Positions 26,873 to 37,479 of a stretch of 64,000 nucleotides of DNA are shown here, one piece after another (the stretch's first letter is position 1; every line of letters starts with the position of its first letter). Made by a program: the position numbers and the translations under genes. The notes under the pieces are model-generated. The model was given only the letters and a program-made list of their open reading frames with translations. It was not told the DNA's origin and did not search any database. Source of the DNA: Klebsiella sp. BIGb0407 (GTDB taxonomy: Bacteria; Pseudomonadota; Gammaproteobacteria; Enterobacterales; Enterobacteriaceae); contig NZ_JANUEQ010000006.1 of assembly GCF_024807845.1 (NCBI RefSeq), positions 62,001 to 126,000 of the forward strand, written 5' to 3'.

Positions 26873-27961
26873 GTGGGGCACAGAATACCCGTTACTATAG
26901 GCAATATTGCACCGCTTGAACTGACACCTTTTCATACCGGTAAAGTGGCTCTCGTGTGCGAAGGAGGAGGGCAGCGCGGTATTTTTACCGCCGGTGTACT
27001 GGATGAGTTTATGCGCGCGGGTTTTAATCCCTTTGATTTACTTCTGGGAACCTCGGCTGGCGCTCAGAATCTTTCATCCTATATCTGTAACCAGCGTGGC
27101 TATGCGCGCAATGTGATTACGCGTTATACCACCCGCCGGGAGTTTTTTAACCCATTACGCTTTGTACGCGGTGGAAATTTGATAGACCTTGACTGGCTTA
27201 TGGACTCAACAGCCAGCCAGTCGCCGCTGGCAATGACGCAGGCAAAAGCGTTGTTTGATCAGGGCAAAGAATTTTACATGTGCGCGTGTCGTAGCGATGA
27301 TTTCAAAGCTGATTATTTTTCTCCTACCCCTGACTCCTGGCTTAACATTCTTAAAGCATCCAGCGCTATTCCCGGTTTTTACCGTAATGGTGTTGAAATT
27401 GAGGGAGTTAACTATCTGGATGGCGGGATCAGTGATGCGATTCCGGTGCGTGAAGCCGTCAGACGCGGTGCCGAGACCGTCGTGGTTATTCGTACCGTAC
27501 CGTCACAAATTATTTACCCTGCTCGCTGGCTAAAGCATATGGAAAACTGGTTGAGTGAAGGGCACTTACAGCAGTTATTAATGATGGCTCAGCACCACCA
27601 GGTGAGCTATAGCCAGACTCAGCATTTTATTGAAAATCCGCCGGACAACGTGCGTATTTTTGAAATTCATCCGCCAAGAGCCTTACTCAGCAATGCCCTC
27701 GGGAGTCGCTTATCAGCACTGAATATCGACTACAAAATGGGGCGGCTTTGCGGACGGTATTTTCTTGCCACCGTAGGACGGTTGCTGGTGGATAAGCCAC
27801 CTCTCAGACGTTATGCGTCGTCGAATCCGGTCTCAAGAGCGGCCGTTGAGGCGCTGGTTGCCCGGGAAGAAAAAGAGCAGGTTAATCAGCCGGAAATCGC
27901 TGCGTTAATCAGCGCTGAATCAGCAAATGATGCTGTGCATGATGATAAGGATTTAGCGTGA
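26873..27961 (+). CDS. yjjU: Patatin-like phospholipase YjjU
   Basis: 362 residues, starting at GTG; the frame matches E. coli YjjU from its first residues (MGHRIPVTIGNIAPL). A patatin-like serine hydrolase: oxyanion loop GGGQRGIFTAGV, nucleophile motif GTSAG, and the catalytic Asp in DGGISDAIPV. The likely activity is phospholipase or lysophospholipase. It overlaps the yjjV start by four bases (GTGA), so the two are translationally coupled. Confidence 0.95.
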   Translation: MGHRIPVTIGNIAPLELTPFHTGKVALVCEGGGQRGIFTAGVLDEFMRAGFNPFDLLLGTSAGAQNLSSYICNQRGYARNVITRYTTRREFFNPLRFVRGGNLIDLDWLMDSTASQSPLAMTQAKALFDQGKEFYMCACRSDDFKADYFSPTPDSWLNILKASSAIPGFYRNGVEIEGVNYLDGGISDAIPVREAVRRGAETVVVIRTVPSQIIYPARWLKHMENWLSEGHLQQLLMMAQHHQVSYSQTQHFIENPPDNVRIFEIHPPRALLSNALGSRLSALNIDYKMGRLCGRYFLATVGRLLVDKPPLRRYASSNPVSRAAVEALVAREEKEQVNQPEIAALISAESANDAVHDDKDLA

Positions 27962-28737
27962 GTGTGACTTTTTACGATACCCATTGTCATTTTGATTTTC
28001 CGCCATTTTCCGGGAATGAGCGCGAGAGTATCGCGCGTGCTGCAGAAGCCGGAGTGACGAAAATTATTGTACCTGCGGTAGAGGCACAATATTTTCAACG
28101 GGTATCGGAGCTTGCCGAAAACTATAGCGCTCTCTACGCGGCTTTAGGGTTACATCCGATTGTTATCGACAGGCACAATTTTTCAGACCTCGACTTACTG
28201 GAGCAGTATTTACAAAACAAGGCCAGTAAACTGATTGCGATAGGCGAGATTGGTCTCGACTTATATATGGAAATCCCACAGTTTGAAAAACAGCAACAGT
28301 TGCTGGATGCTCAGCTGAAACTGGCTAAACGTTATGATCTGCCGGTTATTCTGCATTCACGCCGGACTCATGACGTACTGGCGGGGCATTTAAAACGTCA
28401 TCAACTTCCGCGCACCGGGGTGGTTCATGGTTTCGCAGGTAGCCTGCAACAGGCCGAGCGCTTTATTGCCCTCGGTTACTGTATTGGCGTCGGCGGGACG
28501 ATTACTTATCCCCGCGCCAGTAAAACCCGTGATGTGATGGCCGCTCTGCCACTCTCCGCGTTAGTACTGGAAACCGATGCCCCGGATATGCCGCTCAATG
28601 GCTGGCAGGGTCAGCCTAATCGCCCCGAACGAGCAGCCCTTGTCTATCAGACATTGTGTGAACTGCGGTCTGAATCCCCGTTTGAAATCGCCAGCGCATT
28701 GAAAGACAACACCGAAAAGCTCTTCTCACTGGGTTAA
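27958..28737 (+). CDS. yjjV: TatD-family metal-dependent hydrolase YjjV
   Basis: 259 residues, GTG start overlapping the yjjU stop. TatD-type amidohydrolase fold: DTHCHFDFPPF metal ligands at the N-terminus, AALGLHP, GEIGLDL, VILHSRR, VVHGFAG, LETDAPDMPL and NRPERAALVY. Probably a Mg-dependent nuclease. The last 43 bases are exactly repeated at 29466-29508, beyond mazEF. The end encoded here (LKDNTEKLFSLG) differs from the relic's (LKDNTEKLFTLS) in the final residues, so this 3' end may have been brought in with the mazEF insertion. Confidence 0.94.
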   Translation: MSVTFYDTHCHFDFPPFSGNERESIARAAEAGVTKIIVPAVEAQYFQRVSELAENYSALYAALGLHPIVIDRHNFSDLDLLEQYLQNKASKLIAIGEIGLDLYMEIPQFEKQQQLLDAQLKLAKRYDLPVILHSRRTHDVLAGHLKRHQLPRTGVVHGFAGSLQQAERFIALGYCIGVGGTITYPRASKTRDVMAALPLSALVLETDAPDMPLNGWQGQPNRPERAALVYQTLCELRSESPFEIASALKDNTEKLFSLG

Positions 28738-28792
28738 AAATTCTCATCGAATTGATAGCCCGGTCTTTGCCCGACGACAGGGATACGGAAAC

Positions 28793-28831
28793 TTGTAGAT
28801 ACATTGTTTATCCTCTGCAATGTATCTACAA
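28793..28831. promoter_or_regulatory. mazEF operator: perfect inverted repeat
   Basis: TTGTAGATACATTG (28793-28806) is repeated inverted as CAATGTATCTACAA (28818-28831) with an 11-bp spacer. It ends 19 bp before the mazE start. The position is right for MazE/MazEF autorepression. Confidence 0.75.
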
Positions 28832-28849
28832 ATATGAGGAGGAATGTTA

Positions 28850-29098
28850 ATGACAACGGTAACGCTCAAAAAATGGGGCAATAGCCCATCGATCAGAATA
28901 CCAGCCAGCGTAATGCAAGCAGCAGCACTTAATGTCGAAGATAAACTCGATTTAAAAATTGATGAAGCAGGCCAAATTATTTTAGTTCCATTGAGATCTA
29001 AAGAGTATTCACTTGATGTACTTTTATCAGGTATCACACCAGATAATGTTCACGAAAAAATAGATTTTGGTTCACCGATTGGAAAGGAATTGATCTAA
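28850..29098 (+). CDS. mazE: Antitoxin MazE
   Basis: 82 residues from the ATG at 28850, seven bases after AGGAGG; the ATG at 28844 is only one base from it. E. coli MazE also has 82 residues. The AbrB/SpoVT-type swapped-hairpin domain has VTLKKWGNSPSIRIPASVM. The acidic C-terminal tail that wraps MazF is GITPDNVHEKIDFGSPIGKE. It neutralises MazF and represses the operon. It is directly followed by mazF with no gap. mazEF lies near relA in E. coli, so here it is an insertion between yjjV and nupC. Confidence 0.92.
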   Translation: MTTVTLKKWGNSPSIRIPASVMQAAALNVEDKLDLKIDEAGQIILVPLRSKEYSLDVLLSGITPDNVHEKIDFGSPIGKELI

Positions 29099-29431
29099 AT
29101 GGTTTCACGTTACGTACCAAACTCTGGGGATCTGATCTGGCTGGATTTTGACCCCGTAGAAGGTCACGAACAGGGAGGCCATCGACCAGCCGTTGTCCTG
29201 AGCCCTTTTTCTTATAATAATCCCGTAGGATTACTGCTTTACGTTCCGTGTACAACGAAAGCTAAGGGCTATCCATTTGAGGTGGAACTATCGAGTAGTC
29301 GCGAAAGTGTTGCTCTGGCCGATCAAGTTATCTGTGTCGACTGGAGAGCACGAAAAATAACAAAAAAAGGTACTGTATCGCCTGGAGAACTTGCTGAGAT
29401 CAGAGCAAAGGCTAAGGCTCTAATTGGGTGA
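29099..29431 (+). CDS. mazF: mRNA interferase toxin MazF
   Basis: 110 residues (E. coli 111). A sequence-specific endoribonuclease; E. coli MazF cuts at ACA. Conserved blocks: MVSRYVPNSGDLIWLDFDP, GHRPAVVLSPFSYNN (the catalytic Arg), VPCTTKAKGYPFEV, ALADQVICVDWRARK. No disruption is seen, so it should be active. Immediately after its stop comes a short piece repeating the yjjV 3' end. Confidence 0.93.
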   Translation: MVSRYVPNSGDLIWLDFDPVEGHEQGGHRPAVVLSPFSYNNPVGLLLYVPCTTKAKGYPFEVELSSSRESVALADQVICVDWRARKITKKGTVSPGELAEIRAKAKALIG

Positions 29432-29454
29432 TTTATCACTGCCGCGCTTTGCCC

Positions 29455-29520
29455 GAGTCCCCCGCTGAAATCGCCAGCGCATTGAAAGACAACACCGAAA
29501 AGCTCTTCACTCTCAGTTAA
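29455..29520 (+). pseudogene. Relic of the yjjV 3' end
   Basis: 22 codons, GAG TCC CCC ... AGT TAA, reading E-S-P-A-E-I-A-S-A-L-K-D-N-T-E-K-L-F-T-L-S-stop. 29466-29508 equals 28683-28725 at all 43 positions. The flanks differ (ESPF vs ESPA, FSLG vs FTLS), which fits two different yjjV alleles: this may be the original gene end, left when mazEF arrived with a replacement end. It has no start codon and is not a gene. Confidence 0.85.
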
Positions 29521-29524
29521 ATAC

Positions 29525-29618
29525 TGTGATCCGTGTCACTTTTAGGTGTAAATGTTTCCATGTATTACTGCATACCTGTGATTAGGTTAACTATAAAATT
29601 GTCACCTAACGTTATAAT
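29525..29618 (+). promoter_or_regulatory. deoP2-like CRP-controlled promoter of nupC
   Basis: TGTGATCCGTGTCACT at 29525-29540 is a good CRP site (TGTGA-N6-TCACT). A second, weaker one, TGTGATTAGGTTAACT, is at 29577-29592. A perfect -10, TATAAT, lies at 29613-29618, giving a start near 29625. The CRP centres then fall near -92 and -40, the architecture of E. coli deoP2 and other CRP/CytR promoters. CytR would bind between them; I do not see an unambiguous CytR octamer. Confidence 0.7.
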
Positions 29619-29681
29619 TTCCCTGACTTAGCGTCGGCTGATTCGGCCACGTTTCCTCATCAAAATACACAGGGAATCTGT

Positions 29682-30959
29682 ATGCAAATCCTCATCGGGT
29701 TGGTAGGTATGCTCGCTTTGTTACTGGTCGCCGTTTTATTATCGACCAATCGCAAAGCTATCAACCTCCGCACTGTCATTGGAGCCTGGGCTCTGCAAGT
29801 GGGTATCGGTGCGCTGGTACTCTATGTTCCGGCAGGACAAAAAGTTTTAATTGCTATGTCTCAAGGTGTTGCCAACGTTATCGGTTACGGTAATGCGGGT
29901 ATCTCCTTCCTGTTTGGCGGACTGGTCTCGGACAAAATGTTCGAAGTCTTCGGCGGCGGTGGCTTTGTGTTCGCTCTCCGTGTATTACCGGTTATCGTCT
30001 TTTTCTCATCACTGATTGCCGTGCTTTACTATATCGGCATTATGCAGTGGGTGATTCGTATCCTCGGTGGTGGTCTGCATAAATTGCTGAAAACCTCGCG
30101 AACTGAATCGCTTTCTGCAACGGCGAATATCTTTGTCGGTCAGACTGAAGCACCTCTGGTTGTTCGTCCCTATATCGCTACCATGACCCGTTCAGAGCTC
30201 TTCACCGTAATGAGTGGTGGTCTGGCATCCGTGGCGGGTTCAGTACTGGCAGGATACGCGCAGATGGGCGTACCGCTGGAATACCTGATAGCCGCCTCCT
30301 TTATGGCTGCTCCTGGCGGACTGCTGTTCTCGAAACTGATGATGCCTGAGACGGAGAAACCAAACGATTCCCCGCATCTTGAATCAATGGAAACCGATCC
30401 CGATCGTCCGACTAACATTATCGATGCAGCCGCTTCGGGGGCCGCCTCTGGTATGCAGCTGGCACTGAATGTGGGTGCGATGTTGCTGGCATTCGTGGCA
30501 TTGATTGCGCTGCTAAACGGCATCCTGTCAGGAATTGGTGGCTGGTTTGACTATCCGCAACTTACGATGGAGCTGATCCTGGGCTGGGTATTCTCTCCGG
30601 TCGCATGGCTGATTGGTGTTCCCTGGGCGGAAGCGCAGATCGCGGGTTCCTTTATTGGTCAGAAACTGATTATTAATGAGTTTGTTGCCTATCTGAACTT
30701 TGGTGCTTATCTGAAAGAAGATGCTGAAGTGGCTGCGGCAGGAATGCAGGTATTATCGACCAACACCAAAGCAATTATCTCTTTTGCGCTCTGCGGATTT
30801 GCGAACCTCTCATCTATAGCTATTCTCATTGGTGGGTTGGGCAGTATGGCACCGACGCGTCGGCATGATGTTGCCCAGCTTGGTTTGAAAGCCGTTGTTG
30901 CGGGAACATTATCAAACTTGATGAGTGCCACTATTGCAGGAATATTTTTGGCGCTTTAA
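29682..30959 (+). CDS. Concentrative nucleoside transporter (NupC/NupX family)
   Basis: 425 residues, about ten membrane helices. CNT-family nucleoside:cation symporter. Typical: [49 protein letters not shown] (the substrate-site GQTEAP; NupX-type proteins have GQNEIP), [40 protein letters not shown] and the end [16 protein letters not shown]. It lies directly upstream of deoC, in the place of E. coli yjjW-yjjI, so uptake and catabolism of nucleosides are linked. The upstream promoter looks CRP-regulated and a terminator follows. Confidence 0.9.
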   Translation: MQILIGLVGMLALLLVAVLLSTNRKAINLRTVIGAWALQVGIGALVLYVPAGQKVLIAMSQGVANVIGYGNAGISFLFGGLVSDKMFEVFGGGGFVFALRVLPVIVFFSSLIAVLYYIGIMQWVIRILGGGLHKLLKTSRTESLSATANIFVGQTEAPLVVRPYIATMTRSELFTVMSGGLASVAGSVLAGYAQMGVPLEYLIAASFMAAPGGLLFSKLMMPETEKPNDSPHLESMETDPDRPTNIIDAAASGAASGMQLALNVGAMLLAFVALIALLNGILSGIGGWFDYPQLTMELILGWVFSPVAWLIGVPWAEAQIAGSFIGQKLIINEFVAYLNFGAYLKEDAEVAAAGMQVLSTNTKAIISFALCGFANLSSIAILIGGLGSMAPTRRHDVAQLGLKAVVAGTLSNLMSATIAGIFLAL

Positions 30960-30973
30960 TAATTCGTGAAAAA

Positions 30974-30989
30974 TGTTATAATTCTAACA
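30974..30989. promoter_or_regulatory. DeoR-type operator, copy 1
   Basis: TGTTATAATTCTAACA differs at one base from the E. coli DeoR operator TGTTAGAATTCTAACA. The change creates a TATAAT inside it. It lies just after the nupC stop, 174 bp from an identical copy. Confidence 0.75.
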
Positions 30990-31004
30990 TTGTGACGTCT
31001 GAGT

Positions 31005-31030
31005 GGCGGGTTACTGACCCGCCATTTTCT
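31005..31030 (+). terminator. Terminator after nupC
   Basis: GGCGGGT (31005-31011) pairs with ACCCGCC (31017-31023), loop TACTG, followed by ATTTTCT. Transcripts from nupC should end here, with deoC expressed mainly from its own promoter. Confidence 0.75.
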
Positions 31031-31059
31031 TTATCAGTGAAACAAAATCCTGCTTGTTT

Positions 31060-31163
31060 TGTTTATTTGGTCACATATAATCAGTGAAAAATTGCAGTTC
31101 ACGCTTTGGCTTTTGTGACTCAGTGCACAAATTCACCTGATTTCGAATGTTATAATTCTAACA
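31060..31163 (+). promoter_or_regulatory. deo operon promoter with CRP sites and DeoR operator copy 2
   Basis: A CRP-like site TGTGACTCAGTGCACA lies at 31114-31129 and a weaker one ending TCACA at 31060-31075, centres 54 bp apart. TGTTATAATTCTAACA at 31148-31163 is the second DeoR-type operator, identical to copy 1; its internal TATAAT (31151-31156) is placed as the -10 for CRP at about -40. This combines deoP2-like CRP control and DeoR repression. The two operators, 174 bp apart, could support DNA looping. Confidence 0.7.
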
Positions 31164-31303
31164 TTGAAGCTGATAGTGAATTAGCGGAAAGAAGGATCTT
31201 ATGTGAGAGGTGTCGGTTGCTTCTCTTCTTCAAGGAACCAAGTCCGCTCCAACGTGTTGAGTTTCCAGGCCGGAGACATCTAGCCCTTTTGTTGGAGAGA
31301 ATT

Positions 31304-32083
31304 ATGACCGATTTAAACACCAGTAGCCTGCGTGCTCTGAAACTGATGGACCTGACTACCCTGAATACAGATGACACTGATGAAAAAGTCATCGCGTTGT
31401 GCCACCAGGCGAAAACGCCGGTCGGTAATACCGCAGCTATCTGTATCTATCCTCGTTTTATCCCGGTTGCACGTAAAGCGCTGAAAGAACAGGGCACCCC
31501 TGATATTCGTATCGCCACTGTCACTAACTTCCCTCATGGTAATGACGATATCGATATCGCTCTGGCAGAAACCCGCGCGGCAATTGCTTACGGTGCTGAT
31601 GAAGTGGATGTTGTGTTCCCGTATCGTGCCTTGATTGCAGGTAATGAGCAGGTTGGTTTTGACTTGGTTAAAGCCTGTAAAGAAGCCTGTGCCAGCGCAA
31701 ATGTTCTGCTGAAAGTGATCATCGAAACCGGTGAGCTAAAAACCGAAGAGCTGATTCGTAAAGCATCCACCATTTCTATTAAAGCAGGCGCTGATTTTAT
31801 TAAAACCTCTACCGGTAAAGTACCGGTTAATGCGACCCCGGAAAGTGCACGCATTATGCTCGAAGTCATTCGTGACCTGGGCGTAGAAAAAACAGTGGGC
31901 TTTAAACCAGCCGGCGGTGTTCGCACTGCAGAAGATGCTGCTCAATTCCTCGCTATTGCCGATAACCTGTTTGGTGCTGACTGGGCTGACTCACGTCACT
32001 ACCGTTTCGGTGCTTCCAGCTTACTGGCCAGTTTGCTAAAAACTCTTGGCCATGGCGACGGTAAAAGCGCCAGCAGCTACTAA
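31304..32083 (+). CDS. deoC: Deoxyribose-phosphate aldolase
   Basis: 259 residues from the ATG at 31304 after TTGGAGAGA; identical length to E. coli DeoC. It splits 2-deoxyribose 5-phosphate into acetaldehyde and glyceraldehyde 3-phosphate. The Schiff-base lysine is in [12 protein letters not shown] and the proton-relay lysine in [11 protein letters not shown]. The in-frame extension upstream to 31106 runs through the promoter and is not translated. First gene of deoCABD. Confidence 0.97.
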   Translation: MTDLNTSSLRALKLMDLTTLNTDDTDEKVIALCHQAKTPVGNTAAICIYPRFIPVARKALKEQGTPDIRIATVTNFPHGNDDIDIALAETRAAIAYGADEVDVVFPYRALIAGNEQVGFDLVKACKEACASANVLLKVIIETGELKTEELIRKASTISIKAGADFIKTSTGKVPVNATPESARIMLEVIRDLGVEKTVGFKPAGGVRTAEDAAQFLAIADNLFGADWADSRHYRFGASSLLASLLKTLGHGDGKSASSY

Positions 32084-32141
32084 TCGTATCAGGCGGTGCA
32101 CAGACACCGCCTTTTAGTTTGAATTATCGCAGGAGGTTCAG

Positions 32142-33464
32142 ATGTTTCTCGCACAAGAAATCATTCGTAAAAAACGTGATGGCAAAATTTTAAGCGATGA
32201 AGAAATTCGCTTTTTTATCAATGGTATCCGCGACAATACTATCTCTGAAGGACAGATTGCCGCACTCGCAATGACCATCTTTTTCAACGATATGAGCATG
32301 CCGGAAAGAGTTTCGCTGACCATGGCGATGCGTGACTCAGGTACGGTGCTGGACTGGAAAAGTCTGAACCTCAATGGCCCTATTGTTGATAAGCATTCAA
32401 CCGGTGGAGTAGGTGATGTTACCTCATTGATGCTCGGCCCAATGGTCGTGGCATGTGGCGGTTATGTACCAATGATTTCCGGACGTGGCCTGGGTCATAC
32501 TGGCGGTACGCTGGATAAACTTGAAGCTATCCCTGGCTTTAATATCTTCCCGGATGACAATCGCTTCCGGAAAATTATTAAAGAGGTGGGTGTGGCGATT
32601 ATCGGCCAAACCAGTTCCCTGGCTCCTGCGGATAAACGTTTTTATGCTACCCGTGACATTACCGCAACCGTCGACTCTATCCCACTGATTACCGGTTCTA
32701 TTCTGGCTAAAAAACTGGCTGAAGGGCTGGATGCGCTGGTGATGGATGTTAAGGTCGGTAACGGTGCCTTTATGCCAACCTATGAGCTTTCAGGCCTGCT
32801 GGCTGAAGCGATTGTTGGTGTAGCGAATGGTGCGGGTGTACGCACTACGGCTTTACTGACAGATATGAATCAGGTACTGGCTTCCAGCGCCGGTAATGCG
32901 GTTGAGGTACGTGAGTCAGTACAATTCCTGACCGGTGAATACCGTAACCCACGTCTGTTTGATGTCACCATGGCGTTATGCAGCGAAATGCTCCTTTCCG
33001 GTAATCTTGCCAGGGACGATGCCGAAGCCCGCGCTAAACTACAGGCTGTGCTGGATAACGGTAAGGCGGCTGAAATATTTGGTCGTATGGTTGCCGCTCA
33101 GGATGGCCCGACTGACTTCGTCGAAAACTACGCTAAGTACTTGCCGACGGCAGCAGTTCAGAAACCGGTGTTTGCTGATAAAGCAGGGTTTGTTTCTGCG
33201 ATGGATACCCGCGATCTGGGTCTTGCTGTGGTATCTATGGGCGGCGGTCGTCGTCAGGCTTCCGATATTATCGACTATAGTGTAGGTCTGACTGATATGG
33301 CACGCCTTGGTGATAAGGTTGATACCTCACACCCACTGGCTGTGATTCATGCCAAAGATGAAAGCAGCTGGCAGGAAGCGGCCAAAGCGGTGAAAGCGGC
33401 GATTAAACTTGACGATAAAGCGCCAGAAGAAACACCGACGGTCTATCGCAGAATCAGTCAATAA
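32142..33464 (+). CDS. deoA: Thymidine phosphorylase
   Basis: 440 residues, the E. coli length. It phosphorolyses thymidine and deoxyuridine to base and deoxyribose 1-phosphate. The phosphate loop [17 protein letters not shown] is near residue 84. [19 protein letters not shown] and [16 protein letters not shown] are also conserved. AGGAGG precedes the ATG. Followed by a 54-bp palindromic mini-element before deoB. Confidence 0.97.
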   Translation: MFLAQEIIRKKRDGKILSDEEIRFFINGIRDNTISEGQIAALAMTIFFNDMSMPERVSLTMAMRDSGTVLDWKSLNLNGPIVDKHSTGGVGDVTSLMLGPMVVACGGYVPMISGRGLGHTGGTLDKLEAIPGFNIFPDDNRFRKIIKEVGVAIIGQTSSLAPADKRFYATRDITATVDSIPLITGSILAKKLAEGLDALVMDVKVGNGAFMPTYELSGLLAEAIVGVANGAGVRTTALLTDMNQVLASSAGNAVEVRESVQFLTGEYRNPRLFDVTMALCSEMLLSGNLARDDAEARAKLQAVLDNGKAAEIFGRMVAAQDGPTDFVENYAKYLPTAAVQKPVFADKAGFVSAMDTRDLGLAVVSMGGGRRQASDIIDYSVGLTDMARLGDKVDTSHPLAVIHAKDESSWQEAAKAVKAAIKLDDKAPEETPTVYRRISQ

Positions 33465-33468
33465 GACA

Positions 33469-34790
<1,322 letters not shown>

Positions 34791-34848
34791 TTTGGTAGGG
34801 CAGTGACATGCTGCCCTATAGCTAACTGATTATAATAAGGAATGAATA

Positions 34849-35568
34849 ATGGCTACTCCACATATTAACGCGGAAATGGGTGATTTTGCTGACGTCGTAT
34901 TGATGCCAGGAGATCCGCTGCGTGCTAAGCATATCGCTGAAACCTTCCTGGAAGATGTCCGTGAAGTGAACAATGTTCGCGGTATGCTGGGTTTCACTGG
35001 TACCTACAAAGGCCGTAAAATTTCTGTCATGGGTCACGGTATGGGTATTCCATCCTGCTCGATCTATGCGAAAGAGTTAATCACCGATTTCGGCGTGAAA
35101 AAAATCATTCGTGTGGGCTCCTGCGGCGCGGTACGTCCCGATGTCAAACTGCGTGATATCGTTATCGGAATGGGGGCATGTACTGACTCTAAAGTTAACC
35201 GTCTGCGCTTTAAAGACCAGGATTTTGCGGCGATTGCTGATTTCGATATGGTACGTGATGCGGTTGATGCAGCTAAAGCACTGGGCGTTGAAGCTCGTGT
35301 AGGTAACATCTTCTCAGCTGACCTGTTCTATAGTCCGGATCCAACCATGTTTGACGTAATGGAGAAATACGGCATCCTGGGTGTGGAAATGGAAGCGGCA
35401 GGTATCTACGGTGTGGCAGCTGAGTTTGGTGCGAAAGCCCTGACCATCTGTACCGTATCTGACCATATCCGTACTCATGAGCAGACTACTGCTGCTGAAC
35501 GCCAAACCACGTTCAACGATATGATTGTGATTGCGCTGGAATCTGTACTGTTAGGCGACAAAGCTTAA
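34849..35568 (+). CDS. deoD: Purine nucleoside phosphorylase
   Basis: 239 residues, the E. coli length. Hexameric [18 protein letters not shown] and [15 protein letters not shown] bind phosphate and ribose, [16 protein letters not shown]-type sequence is the base pocket, and SDHIRTHE carries the catalytic Asp. Last gene of the deo operon, followed by a strong terminator. Confidence 0.97.
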   Translation: MATPHINAEMGDFADVVLMPGDPLRAKHIAETFLEDVREVNNVRGMLGFTGTYKGRKISVMGHGMGIPSCSIYAKELITDFGVKKIIRVGSCGAVRPDVKLRDIVIGMGACTDSKVNRLRFKDQDFAAIADFDMVRDAVDAAKALGVEARVGNIFSADLFYSPDPTMFDVMEKYGILGVEMEAAGIYGVAAEFGAKALTICTVSDHIRTHEQTTAAERQTTFNDMIVIALESVLLGDKA

Positions 35569-35595
35569 TTTTACACCTTCTGCAATAACTAGAAA

Positions 35596-35628
35596 GGCGC
35601 TGAAAACCTGGTTTTCAGCGCCTTTTTT
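35596..35628. terminator. Strong terminator between deoD and lplA
   Basis: GGCGCTGAAAACC and GGTTTTCAGCGCC form a nearly loop-less 12-13 bp stem at 35596-35622, followed by TTTTTT. lplA converges from the other side, with a weaker run (AGAAA) there, so it may work for both. Confidence 0.92.
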
Positions 35629-35642
35629 GTCAGTATTAAGTC

Positions 35643-36659
35643 TTAACGAACGGCTTGTGCAATCCAGCTTGCCACTTCTCGTAATTCTGACTCTTGCTCA
35701 GGAAACTCTGCAATCAGCGACTCGCACTGCTGTTGCAGTAAATCACTGCGATAAAGTGTTCCTTGCAGACGCTCAGCCAGCGCTTCCAGCGGTGCCGGGT
35801 TCAGGCTGTCCGTGAACAACTGCGTGCGCGTGATATGGCCCTTTTCGACATCAAAGTGCAGCTCAATGCCCCCCCAGCTAAAGCGGTTATCCAGCAGATG
35901 GCTAAAGGCGGGTGCCTGGCCGAAATTCCATTCCCAACTACTTTGGCGAGCAAAAGTATCCACAAAACCGGGCAAGTCAGGCAACGCCTGAGGAGAGATA
36001 TGCTCAGCCTCTACCTGCTCGCCGTAGAGCGCAAAAAAAGCGCTGATAATGCTATCGCATATCTGCTCATGGGTTATTGCAGGTGAGATATCGGTGAGGT
36101 TAGCGACGCGCGCTCTGACCGAGGTAATGCCTTTGGCCTGGAGTTTTTTCGGATCCGGATTAAGGTAGTCAGCGAGCCTTGTCAGATCCGCATTCAGGAG
36201 CAGTGTTCCATGATGAAAACCGCGATCTGGCGTTTCTTTATAAGCGGATCCGGAAATTTTACGTACGCCATCGGTGGTTTCGACTTCTAAATCATTGCGC
36301 CCGGATGCTTTCGCATTAATACCCAGCTTATGCAGGGCGTTGAGTACCAGTGCTGTCGAGACACTTTTATCGTATTCCGGTTTACCGGCCATAAAGGTAA
36401 AGCAGGTATTCCCCAAATCATGAAATACCGCACCACCGCCGCTGCTACGCCGTGCCAGACGAATATTATCCTGCTCCATACGCGCGGTATTACACTCTTT
36501 CCACGGATTCTGAGCACGGCCAATCACCACGGTATCTGCGTTGCGCCACAAAAATAATACTCGCTGTGTGGTCGGCATTTGACGAAAGATAGTCTCTTCA
36601 ACAGCGAGATTAAACCAGGGGTCGTGCGAGTCAGAAATCAGTAAACGCAAGCTGGACAT
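35643..36659 (-). CDS. lplA: Lipoate-protein ligase A
   Basis: 338 residues from the ATG at 36659 ([17 protein letters not shown]), the E. coli length; the longer frame is rejected. It attaches exogenous lipoate to E2 and H proteins through lipoyl-AMP. Conserved: [15 protein letters not shown], the catalytic-lysine region [23 protein letters not shown], and the small C-terminal domain. It is divergent from serB and lies with ytjB upstream on the same strand. Confidence 0.95.
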   Translation of the reverse strand: MSSLRLLISDSHDPWFNLAVEETIFRQMPTTQRVLFLWRNADTVVIGRAQNPWKECNTARMEQDNIRLARRSSGGGAVFHDLGNTCFTFMAGKPEYDKSVSTALVLNALHKLGINAKASGRNDLEVETTDGVRKISGSAYKETPDRGFHHGTLLLNADLTRLADYLNPDPKKLQAKGITSVRARVANLTDISPAITHEQICDSIISAFFALYGEQVEAEHISPQALPDLPGFVDTFARQSSWEWNFGQAPAFSHLLDNRFSWGGIELHFDVEKGHITRTQLFTDSLNPAPLEALAERLQGTLYRSDLLQQQCESLIAEFPEQESELREVASWIAQAVR

Positions 36660-36734
36660 AACAGAGATCCTTTTCTCAAAAAGAGTGAAACAGAACGAAC
36701 CCACAGGATGGGGCATTGAGCTAATAGTGACATA

Positions 36735-37373
36735 TTAGTGCTTTTCGTCGTCTTCTTCTTTTACCTTAGTATTTGCTGTGAGCAAGAAAGGGGATTGCTG
36801 CCAGCGCGTTCGTTTTCCCCCGAGTAAGGTCCGGGCCAGAATAATGCCGATGGCAACGGCCAGCAGAAGCATCAGACGTAAAATATTGGTGGTGTTATCC
36901 ACCTGTTTGGCTTCTGTGGCAAGTGTATGGGTATCGAGCGTCAGGCGCAGATAGCCCTGAGGTCCGCTGCTGTCTTCAATGGGGGAGACAATTTGTTTAT
37001 TGAAGTAGCTGCCCGCTTTCGGCCCGTCCAGGGCCAGCCTGTCACGGACATTAATGGATTCCCCGGATCGCGCTATTTGGTTACCGGAAGTATCGTAGAC
37101 AGCGGCGTCGAGTATTCGGCTATCTTTGGTCAGGGTATTGAGTGCCAGTTCAATACGCTTTTCGTCCGGACTCTCGGTTTTCATGGCCGGAATAAGGTTA
37201 AAGGCGACCTGACGTGCCAGGGTACGCGCCAGTTCTTCGAGCTGAACGGTACGTGCTTGCTGGCTCCCCCGACTGAACCAGGAAGCGCCTTGCATCAGGG
37301 CAACTAACAGCGCCAGGCAGAATAAGACAATCACTGCTTTATGTATGCGAAATCTAAATTTCATTCGTGACAT
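36735..37373 (-). CDS. ytjB: SMP-family membrane protein YtjB
   Basis: 212 residues (E. coli YtjB/Smp 214). One N-terminal helix (about 13-30), a periplasmic region to about 160 (RILDAAVYDTSGNQIARSGE), a second helix (about 165-182, LRLMLLLAVAIGIILAR) and a basic tail. Function not established. It is divergent from serB as in E. coli and 75 bp upstream of lplA. Confidence 0.94.
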   Translation of the reverse strand: MSRMKFRFRIHKAVIVLFCLALLVALMQGASWFSRGSQQARTVQLEELARTLARQVAFNLIPAMKTESPDEKRIELALNTLTKDSRILDAAVYDTSGNQIARSGESINVRDRLALDGPKAGSYFNKQIVSPIEDSSGPQGYLRLTLDTHTLATEAKQVDNTTNILRLMLLLAVAIGIILARTLLGGKRTRWQQSPFLLTANTKVKEEDDEKH

Positions 37374-37479
37374 GATGCACCTTTAGAAAATTGCTGACAT
37401 TAATGTTGCCAGAAGCCGGGCGGACAAGGTAGCCTCATGCGGTGTTTTTACCCCTCCCTTGCCTGATACTGGAGCCGTA

